The notes beneath the pieces are model-generated. The model worked only from the letters and a program-made list of their open reading frames with translations. It did not search any database and was not told the DNA's origin. The position numbers and the translations under genes are program-made. Below are positions 17,707 to 23,338 of a DNA stretch of 23,338 nucleotides, in pieces. Every line of letters begins with the position of its first letter. Within the stretch, counting starts at the first letter, position 1. The stretch comes from Bordetella parapertussis (lineage in GTDB: Bacteria > Pseudomonadota > Gammaproteobacteria > Burkholderiales > SG8-41): contig CAMBSS010000055.1 in NCBI GenBank assembly GCA_945870465.1, positions 1 through 23,338 on the forward strand, in the 5' to 3' direction.

Positions 17707-19347
17707 ATGTCGATCATTTCCGCCGCGCTGCGGCCCGATACGCAGCCAACCGCCGCGAGCGATCCGCGCCTGTCGCGGGACGCGTCGGACTCCTATTGGC
17801 GTTCGCTGTATTTCTTCAATGGCTACCGCTTTATCGTGGCGTTGCTGCTGTTGTCGATCACGGCGATTTTCGGCCGCCAGATCACGTTCGGCTCGACGGA
17901 ATTCGAGTTGTTCGTCTACTTCTCCGGCGCCTATGTGATGTTCAGCATGCTCTGTTTCCTGGCGATTGCATCGCGCCGGCACTTTCATCTGCAGCTCGGT
18001 GTGCAGGTCGGCGCGGACATAGTTTTCATCGTCGTGCTGATGTTCGCGAGCGGCGGCATCTCAAGCGGACTAGGCCTGCTGCTGCTGTCGGGCCTGGCCG
18101 CCGCCGGGCTCATCAGCCGCGGCCGCCTCACGCTGTTTTACGCCGCGCTGGCAAGCATCGCGGTGCTGATCGAACACACGACGCAGGTCCTTTTCTACTA
18201 TGGGCAGACGACGCAATATGTACAGGCTGGATTGCTCAGCATCGGCTACTTCACCACGGCATGGGTGGCGCACACGCTGGCGAAATACCTGGTCGCCACG
18301 GAGCAGCTCGTAGCACAACGTGAAATCGATCTTGCCAGCATGTCGGAAGTCAGCGAGCTGGTGATACAGGACATGCAGGACGGCGTGCTGGTGGTCGACG
18401 AGCACGGCTTGATCCGCCAGCACAATGCGCGCGCCGAGGAAATGCTCGGCACTTTGCGCGAGCAGCGGCGCGAACAGTATCTGAAGAACTACGCGCCGGC
18501 GCTGGCACGCCGGCTGGAAGAGTGGCGCAAGAACCCGGTCGCCGGTTTCAACCCGATGAGCACGGTGGTGCAAAACAACAAGATCAGCGCGCGTTTCGTG
18601 CCGGTCGGCCGCAGCCGCAATGTAGGCGCAGTGATATTTCTCGAGGACCTGACTCGGGTGCAGGTACAGGCGCGGCAGATGAAGCTCGCGGCGCTGGGCC
18701 GGCTCACGGCGAACATTGCCCATGAAGTCAGGAACCCGCTGTCCGCGATCAGCCACGCCACCGAACTCCTGCAGGAAGAGCCGGCGTTAAACGAGACGGT
18801 CGCGCGGCTGCTGACGATCATTCACGACAATGCCAAGCGGCTTGACCGCATGGTCAACGATGTGCTGAAGTTAAACCGCGGCGAGCGCGCGCATCGCGAG
18901 GTCTTCAAGGTCGGCGACTACATGAAGACTTTTGCCGAGCAGTTCTGCCAGATCGAAAAAGTCCCGCAGTCATTGATCGTCCTCGAACTCGCGGCCGACC
19001 CTGAGGTTTCGTTCGACCACAGCCACCTCAACCAGGTGATGTGGAACCTGTGCCGCAACGCGCTGCGCCATTGCCGGCGCCTGGAGGCCAGCATCCGCAT
19101 CGCGGTGGACGTCATCGGCAGCGGCGGTGTTGTAAAATTGGACGTGGTGGATGACGGCCCCGGAGTGCCGCCGGCGCTGCGCAACCAGTTGTTCGAGCCG
19201 TTCTTTACCACCGTGGGCAGCGGCACGGGGCTGGGTCTCTACATCGCGCGTGAAGTGTGCGAGGCCAACGACGCGAAGCTGGAATTCATCGAAACCCCTG
19301 CGGGCGCGCAGTTCACCGTGCTGTGTCAGGGAGTCGCGAGGCGCTAA
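17707..19347 (+). CDS. pilS: Sensor histidine kinase PilS
   Basis: A 546-residue membrane histidine kinase. About six hydrophobic segments occupy residues 41-195. A PAS-type domain follows (~214-315, MQDGVLVVDEHGLIRQHNARAEEML). The kinase core then has an H-box with His339 (NIAHEVRNPLSAISH), N-box (NQVMWNLCRNALRH, ~442-455), G1 (VVDDGPGVP), F (FEPFFTT) and G2 (GSGTGLGLYIA). PilS senses pilin levels in the inner membrane and controls the phosphorylation of PilR, hence type IV pilin transcription. The ATG at 17707 was preferred over a TTG two codons upstream. Its stop overlaps the pilR start by one base. No pilin gene is in the window. Confidence 0.92.
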   Translation: MSIISAALRPDTQPTAASDPRLSRDASDSYWRSLYFFNGYRFIVALLLLSITAIFGRQITFGSTEFELFVYFSGAYVMFSMLCFLAIASRRHFHLQLGVQVGADIVFIVVLMFASGGISSGLGLLLLSGLAAAGLISRGRLTLFYAALASIAVLIEHTTQVLFYYGQTTQYVQAGLLSIGYFTTAWVAHTLAKYLVATEQLVAQREIDLASMSEVSELVIQDMQDGVLVVDEHGLIRQHNARAEEMLGTLREQRREQYLKNYAPALARRLEEWRKNPVAGFNPMSTVVQNNKISARFVPVGRSRNVGAVIFLEDLTRVQVQARQMKLAALGRLTANIAHEVRNPLSAISHATELLQEEPALNETVARLLTIIHDNAKRLDRMVNDVLKLNRGERAHREVFKVGDYMKTFAEQFCQIEKVPQSLIVLELAADPEVSFDHSHLNQVMWNLCRNALRHCRRLEASIRIAVDVIGSGGVVKLDVVDDGPGVPPALRNQLFEPFFTTVGSGTGLGLYIAREVCEANDAKLEFIETPAGAQFTVLCQGVARR

Positions 19348-20699
19348 TGAACAAGAGCCGGGTTTTGATCGTTGACGACGAAGCTGATATCCGCGAGCTG
19401 CTGAGCCTCACGCTGCAGCGCATGGGGCTGGATACCGATTGCGCGGCGGGCGAGTTCGAGGCCACGCAACTGATGCAAAAGCACGGCTACGATCTGTGCC
19501 TGACCGACATGCGCCTGCCGGACGGCGACGGACTGCAGCTGCTGGAGCACGTCAGTCTCAACTATGCGAGCACGCCGGTGGCCGTGATCACTGCGCATGG
19601 CAGCGCCGAAAATGCGGTTGCCGCGCTGAAGGCGGGCGCCTTCGATTACCTGGCGAAGCCGGTTTCGCTCAACCAATTGCGTGCGCTCGTGCGTTCGGCC
19701 CTGATGCTGCCGCGCGTAAACCAGCCAAAAAAGAGCGGCGAAAAAGATGCCGACGCGGGAACGTTCCCGGTGCTGCTCGGCGACTCGGCGCTCATGCAGC
19801 AAACGCGCCAGATGATAGACAAGCTCGCGCGCAGCCAGGCCCCCATCCACATCAGCGGCGAGTCGGGCTGCGGCAAGGAACTGGCGGCGCGCCTGATGCA
19901 TCTTAAAGGCCCGCGCCGCGACGCGCCGTTCGTGCCGGTCAACTGCGGAGCGATTCCCGAGACCCTGATGGAAAGCGAGTTCTTCGGTTACAAGAAAGGC
20001 GCTTTTACCGGCGCCGACCAGGACCGCGAAGGTTTTTTCCAGGCTGCCAACGGCGGCACGCTGTTTCTCGACGAAGTCGCCGATCTGCCGATCCAGATGC
20101 AGGTCAAACTGCTGCGCGCGATCCAGGAGAAAAAAGTGCGCAAGGTGGGCTCGACCGGCGAGGAAAACGTCGACGTGCGCATCATCAGCGCCACCCACCA
20201 TCATCTGGCCGACGCGGTGAAGGACGGCAAGTTCCGTCAGGACCTGTACTACCGGCTGAACGTGATCGAACTGCGCATGCCGGCGCTGCGCGAAATGCGC
20301 GACGATATCGCGGTGCTCGCACGCGAAATATTGCGCAAAAGCGTGGGCGAAAACGGCAAGGTGCCGGCGCTGGGGGCCGCTGCGGTCGCCGCGCTGCGCG
20401 CCTATCAGTTCCCGGGCAACGTGCGCGAACTGGAAAATATTCTCGAGCGCGCGATGGCGTTGTGCGCGGGGGACGAGATCGAGGCGGACGATTTGCAGCT
20501 CACGTCGCCCGCGCCCGGCGAATCCGCGCCCGTCGATCGCACCGGCCTGCCGCTGCAGGAGCATCTCGACAGCGTCGAGAAGGAGGCCATCCTCAAAGCC
20601 CTCGACCAGACGCGCTACAACCGCACGGCGGCTGCCAAATTGCTGGGCATCACGTTTCGCGCGCTGCGCTACCGCATGGAGCGGCTGGGCATTAATTAG
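19347..20699 (+). CDS. pilR: Sigma54-dependent response regulator PilR
   Basis: A 450-residue NtrC-type activator. The receiver domain (1-120) has acidic residues Asp10 and Asp11, phospho-acceptor Asp54 (CLTDMRLPDG) and Lys104. The AAA+ domain has Walker A GESGCGKE (171-178), the sigma54-contacting GAFTGA loop (218-223) and Walker B GGTLFLDE (236-243). The C-terminal Fis-type helix-turn-helix is TRYNRTAAAKLLGITFRALR. It activates RpoN-dependent promoters, classically the type IV pilin gene. The start overlaps the pilS stop (TAATG), so the pair is translationally coupled. Its stop codon runs into the 7-base repeat array that follows. Confidence 0.95.
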   Translation: MNKSRVLIVDDEADIRELLSLTLQRMGLDTDCAAGEFEATQLMQKHGYDLCLTDMRLPDGDGLQLLEHVSLNYASTPVAVITAHGSAENAVAALKAGAFDYLAKPVSLNQLRALVRSALMLPRVNQPKKSGEKDADAGTFPVLLGDSALMQQTRQMIDKLARSQAPIHISGESGCGKELAARLMHLKGPRRDAPFVPVNCGAIPETLMESEFFGYKKGAFTGADQDREGFFQAANGGTLFLDEVADLPIQMQVKLLRAIQEKKVRKVGSTGEENVDVRIISATHHHLADAVKDGKFRQDLYYRLNVIELRMPALREMRDDIAVLAREILRKSVGENGKVPALGAAAVAALRAYQFPGNVRELENILERAMALCAGDEIEADDLQLTSPAPGESAPVDRTGLPLQEHLDSVEKEAILKALDQTRYNRTAAAKLLGITFRALRYRMERLGIN

Positions 20700-20791
20700 T
20701 GAGGAGTGAGGAGTGAGGAGTGAGGAGTGAGTAGCGAGGACGTACTGCCTGCGTGCTTTTTGCTCCTCACGCCTGACGCCTCACGCCTCAC
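20699..20791. repeat. Inverted arrays of a 7-base repeat between pilR and ampD
   Basis: Left array: GTGAGGA four times (20699-20726), then GTGAGTA and GCGAGGA (to 20740). Right array, reading minus: GTGAGGC-type units at 20764-20791 (four copies, two imperfect). The two arrays are in inverted orientation around a ~23-base core containing T5, so the RNA could fold into a long hairpin. The first unit overlaps the pilR stop. This looks like a dispersed intergenic repeat and may act as a terminator. Confidence 0.8.
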
Positions 20792-20810
20792 GCGCGGGGC
20801 GGAAGCGTAG

Positions 20811-21353
20811 ATGCAAATCGATTCCGCCGGATTGCTGCAGGGCGCGCTCTACATTCCGTCACCCAATTGCGACGAGCGGCCGGCCGGCACCGCAATCGAA
20901 CTGCTCGTCATCCACAATATCAGCCTGCCGCCGGGCGAATTCGGCGGGCCGGGCATTGTCGATCTCTTCACCAATAAACTCGACGGCGCGGCACACCCGT
21001 ATTACCGCGAGATCGCGCCACTCAGGGTGTCGGCGCATTTCCTGGTCCGGCGCGGCGGCGAACTGATCCAGTTCGTGCCGGTCGGCAAACGCGCGTGGCA
21101 CGCCGGAGAGTCGAGCTGGCGCGGACGCGACCGCTGCAACGACCACTCCATCGGCATCGAGCTCGAAGGCACGGACGACATGCCGTTCGCCGACATTCAG
21201 TACGAGCGCCTGGCACATCTCACGAACGCGCTGCAGGCCGCGTACGCGCTGGCCGACATCGTCGGTCATTCCGACATCGCGCCCGCGCGCAAGACCGATC
21301 CCGGCCCGTGTTTCGATTGGCCGCGGTATCGGGGTCTGCTGCGGCAGGCGTAA
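20811..21353 (+). CDS. ampD: 1,6-anhydro-N-acetylmuramyl-L-alanine amidase AmpD
   Basis: A 180-residue cytoplasmic zinc amidase of standard AmpD length (Amidase_2 fold). Likely zinc ligands are His35 (LLVIHNISLPPGEFGG), His153 (IVGHSDIAPARKTDPGP) and Asp163. Glu117 (GIELEG) and Lys161 match the catalytic residues described for AmpD. It removes the peptide from anhydromuropeptides during cell wall recycling, and in bacteria with AmpR it thereby limits beta-lactamase induction. No signal peptide. It pairs functionally with the lytic transglycosylase elsewhere in this window. It lies 111 bases after pilR behind a repeat, so it may have its own promoter, though I see none clearly. Confidence 0.95.
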   Translation: MQIDSAGLLQGALYIPSPNCDERPAGTAIELLVIHNISLPPGEFGGPGIVDLFTNKLDGAAHPYYREIAPLRVSAHFLVRRGGELIQFVPVGKRAWHAGESSWRGRDRCNDHSIGIELEGTDDMPFADIQYERLAHLTNALQAAYALADIVGHSDIAPARKTDPGPCFDWPRYRGLLRQA

Positions 21354-21662
21354 AAAGCACTACTTCCCGCAAGGCAGATTCAAAAGCGTTTGCCGCAGCA
21401 CAGTCGCCGCACCGGCCGGCCGGCCGCATTTTTCGGTGTGTGTGGACTTACCTCGGCGGCCGAAAACCTGATTTCGGGTCCCGAATTGCGTGTTCCGGCG
21501 ACGCTTTTTTGCGCTGCAACGCAATGTCCGGCAAAGCCAGATTTGACGCCGTTCCCGGTCTTTTTCTGCTCATTTTTTAATCAGATTTTTCCCTGTTGCA
21601 ACAAGTAAGTCCGCGCTGTTTCGCAGGTAAAACCGAGGCGGTAAAAAAACTTTCAAAAGCTA
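21354..21662. other. Long intergenic region ampD-nrdA without a supported gene
   Basis: Visible structure: a CCGG tandem run (21412-21425) followed by T5, which could end the ampD transcript; a 13-base inverted repeat TTCGGG-T-CCCGAA (21473-21485); T-rich runs (21561-21590); and a perfect 10-base palindrome TGTTGCAACA (21594-21603). No convincing coding frame or RNA gene is seen. The stretch is clearly more AT-rich toward its right end. Confidence 0.5.
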
Positions 21663-21691
21663 TTGCACTCTAGAAATCTAGACACTAGAAT
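21663..21691 (+). promoter_or_regulatory. Sigma70-type promoter of nrdA
   Basis: TTGCAC (21663-21668, 4/6 or better), a 17-base spacer, TAGAAT (21686-21691, 5/6). The predicted start is near 21698, giving a leader of about 110 bases. The spacer holds two TCTAGA palindromes. NrdR-type boxes overlap the -10 and the early transcribed region. Confidence 0.65.
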
Positions 21692-21697
21692 TAGTTC
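21682..21697. promoter_or_regulatory. Upstream NrdR box (imperfect)
   Basis: ACACTAGAATTAGTTC matches about 11 of 16 positions of the NrdR consensus (ACACWATATATWGTGT). It overlaps the -10 element and lies exactly 31 bases before the second, better box, the usual spacing for cooperative NrdR binding. Confidence 0.6.
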
Positions 21698-21712
21698 GAA
21701 GTATCGATTCCA

Positions 21713-21728
21713 ACACAACATATAGTGG
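21713..21728. promoter_or_regulatory. Downstream NrdR box (good match)
   Basis: ACACAACATATAGTGG matches about 14 of 16 consensus positions. Located just past the predicted start site, it fits repression of nrdA by the ATP/dATP-sensing regulator NrdR. Confidence 0.75.
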
Positions 21729-21807
21729 TTTTTAAGGGGCTGGCGTGTGGCGGCAGGTCGCACGGCAGAAAAAAAACACAAAGAAATGAACGGTTAAGGA
21801 GAGACCC

Positions 21808-23338
21808 ATGCAGTTAGCCAACCACCCTCCCATTCCTGATTCCGTCGCAAAGTTTGCCGTAGAAAGCACTTCCGATGCGATGCAATCCCGCTATAGCGAA
21901 TACAAGATTATTCGCCGCAATGGCGCGGTAGTCGGTTTCGAGCCGTCGAAGATTTCGATCGCCTTGACCAAGGCGTATATCGCCGTCAACGGCGGCCAGG
22001 GCGCCGCATCCGCGCGCGTGCGCGAGGTCGTCGCCAAGCTGACCGAGATGGTGGTCGGCGCGTTGATGCGCCGGCAGCCGAGCGGCGGCACCTTCCATAT
22101 TGAAGACATCCAGGACCAGGTCGAACTGGCACTCATGCGTTCGGGCGAGCACGAAGTCGCGCGTTCGTACGTGCTGTATCGCGAGCAGCGATCGCTTGAA
22201 CGCGCCAAGCAGCGCGAAGCGCACGCCGAGGTGATCGCCGCGCAGCCGACGATCAACGTGACGGACAATGGCAAGACGCGCCCGCTCGATCTCGGCAAGG
22301 TCGCCGCACTCGTGCAGGAATCTTGCGAGGGGCTCGGCCGCGCGGTCGATCCGAACGTGATCATGCAGGCCACGCTGAAAGACCTCTACGAAGGCGTGCC
22401 GGTCGATGAAGTGCGCAAATCGCTGATCCTGTCGGCGCGCGCGATGATCGAGAAGGACCCCGCCTACAGCTACGTCACCGCGCGCCTGCTGCTGCATACG
22501 CTGCGCCTCGAGACCGTCGGCGAAGAACTCACGCAGGCGGACATGAAAACGCGCTACGCCGAAGTGTTTCCGCTGCTCATCAAAAAAGGCATAGACGCCG
22601 AGCTCCTCGATGAGCGCATCGGCAACTACGACCTGAAAAGCCTGGGGGCAGCACTCGACCCGAAGCGCGACTTCAAGTTCGGCTATCTCGGCCTGCAGAT
22701 CCTCTACGACCGCTATTTCCTGCACGTGCAGGGCACGCGCATCGAGTTGCCGCAGACGTTTTTCATGCGCGTGGCCATGGGGCTCGCGCTAAACGAGCCG
22801 GAAGCGCAGCGCGAAGCGCGCGCGATCGAGTTCTACAACGTGCTCTCGTCGTTCGACTTCATGAGTTCGACGCCGACGCTGTTCAATTCCGCAACGCGCC
22901 GCTCGCAGCTCGCGAGCTGCTACCTGACGACGGTGGCGGACGACCTCGACGGCATTTACGAGGCGATCAAGGAAAACGCGATGCTGCAGAAATACGCGGG
23001 CGGCATCGGTAACGACTGGACGCCGGTGCGCGCGCTGGGCGCCCACATCAAGGGCACCAACGGCAAATCGCAAGGCGTGGTGCCGTTCCTGAAAGTCGTC
23101 AACGACACCGCGGTGGCGGTGAACCAGGGCGGCAAACGCAAGGGCGCGGTGTGTTCGTACCTGGAAACCTGGCATTTGGACATCGAGGAATTCCTCGAGC
23201 TGCGCAAGAACACCGGCGACGACCGCCGCCGCACGCACGACATGAACACCGCGAACTGGATTCCGGATATGTTCATGAAACGCGTGATGGAAAACGGCGA
23301 ATGGACACTGTTCTCGCCGTCGGACGTGATCGACCTGC
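21808..23338 (+). CDS. nrdA: Class I ribonucleoside-diphosphate reductase, alpha subunit (3' end outside window)
   Basis: The frame is open from the ATG at 21808 to the right edge, giving 510 codons. AAGGAGAG lies just upstream. An N-terminal ATP-cone follows a short leader (~31-125, YKIIRRNGAVVGFEPSKIS). A second, weaker cone-like segment lies at ~148-225 (VTDNGKTRPLDLGKV). The catalytic barrel then starts (FFMRVAMGLALNE, FMSSTPTLFNSATRRSQLAS). Cys371 in SQLASCYLTTV is the first redox cysteine; YAGGIGNDWTPVRA and the CSYLETWHLDIEEFLELRKN region follow. The catalytic-site Cys/Glu and C-terminal redox cysteines lie beyond the window. It reduces ribonucleoside diphosphates with NrdB; the cones sense ATP/dATP. 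NrdR control is likely from the boxes upstream. Confidence 0.95.
   Translation, partial: MQLANHPPIPDSVAKFAVESTSDAMQSRYSEYKIIRRNGAVVGFEPSKISIALTKAYIAVNGGQGAASARVREVVAKLTEMVVGALMRRQPSGGTFHIEDIQDQVELALMRSGEHEVARSYVLYREQRSLERAKQREAHAEVIAAQPTINVTDNGKTRPLDLGKVAALVQESCEGLGRAVDPNVIMQATLKDLYEGVPVDEVRKSLILSARAMIEKDPAYSYVTARLLLHTLRLETVGEELTQADMKTRYAEVFPLLIKKGIDAELLDERIGNYDLKSLGAALDPKRDFKFGYLGLQILYDRYFLHVQGTRIELPQTFFMRVAMGLALNEPEAQREARAIEFYNVLSSFDFMSSTPTLFNSATRRSQLASCYLTTVADDLDGIYEAIKENAMLQKYAGGIGNDWTPVRALGAHIKGTNGKSQGVVPFLKVVNDTAVAVNQGGKRKGAVCSYLETWHLDIEEFLELRKNTGDDRRRTHDMNTANWIPDMFMKRVMENGEWTLFSPSDVIDL

Noticed and set aside
19344..20564. 406-codon open frame on minus opposite pilR
   Set aside because: Shadow of the well-supported PilR frame, with no recognisable motif.
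21390..21608. 72-codon plus-strand frame between ampD and nrdA
   Set aside because: No ATG or convincing ribosome binding site, an odd Phe/Cys/Pro-rich end, and no family resemblance; more likely non-coding.

Overview
The window is high-GC, densely packed chromosomal DNA from a proteobacterium, most likely a betaproteobacterium. The evidence is the linked order rplU-rpmA-obgE-proB with ispB divergent from rplU, a CNP1-like gene and rppH/proS on the same stretch, a PilS/PilR pair, and a NrdA with a long N-terminal region and NrdR boxes. I see no transposase, integrase, phage gene or CRISPR array. Most of the region is core housekeeping DNA.

Layout. 1-567 is the 3' end of leuA, ending in a bidirectional terminator. 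634-3156 (minus) is a run of four genes, transcribed wrbA -> hugZ-like -> DUF2069 membrane protein -> cytidylate-kinase-like/BON fusion; the first three overlap by 1-4 bases. A YihY-family membrane protein (3235-4476, plus) diverges from wrbA and converges on a minus-strand pair, proS and a secreted lytic transglycosylase, that overlap out of frame. A spermidine-synthase-like gene and rppH follow on plus.

8405-11388 (plus) is the most interesting accessory block: a cysteine-free rubrerythrin with a good sigma70 promoter and a perfect palindrome at its start site, a terminator, then a two-cluster iron-sulfur protein of the HdrD/GlpC type, a DUF3501 protein and a CNP1-like secreted protein, the last two closely spaced behind the Fe-S gene. 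I infer a peroxide/oxygen defence module in which the Fe-S protein may supply electrons to the rubrerythrin. Two unrecognised genes follow: a three-helix membrane protein (plus) and a small secreted Ig-like protein (minus).

13078-16013 (minus) is rplU-rpmA-(terminator)-obgE-proB, driven by a near-consensus promoter. ispB diverges from it, behind a terminator-like hairpin. Next come tRNA-Pro(CGG), a PP0621-family protein, and pilS-pilR with a 1-base overlap. A repeat built of inverted 7-base arrays separates pilR from ampD. A 454-base gap after ampD carries a sigma70 promoter overlapped by two NrdR-type boxes exactly 31 bases apart, and leads into nrdA, which runs off the right edge.

Limits: all product calls come from reading motifs by eye. 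Starts were chosen by ribosome binding site, overlap and family-typical N-termini. No database search or folding calculation was run.
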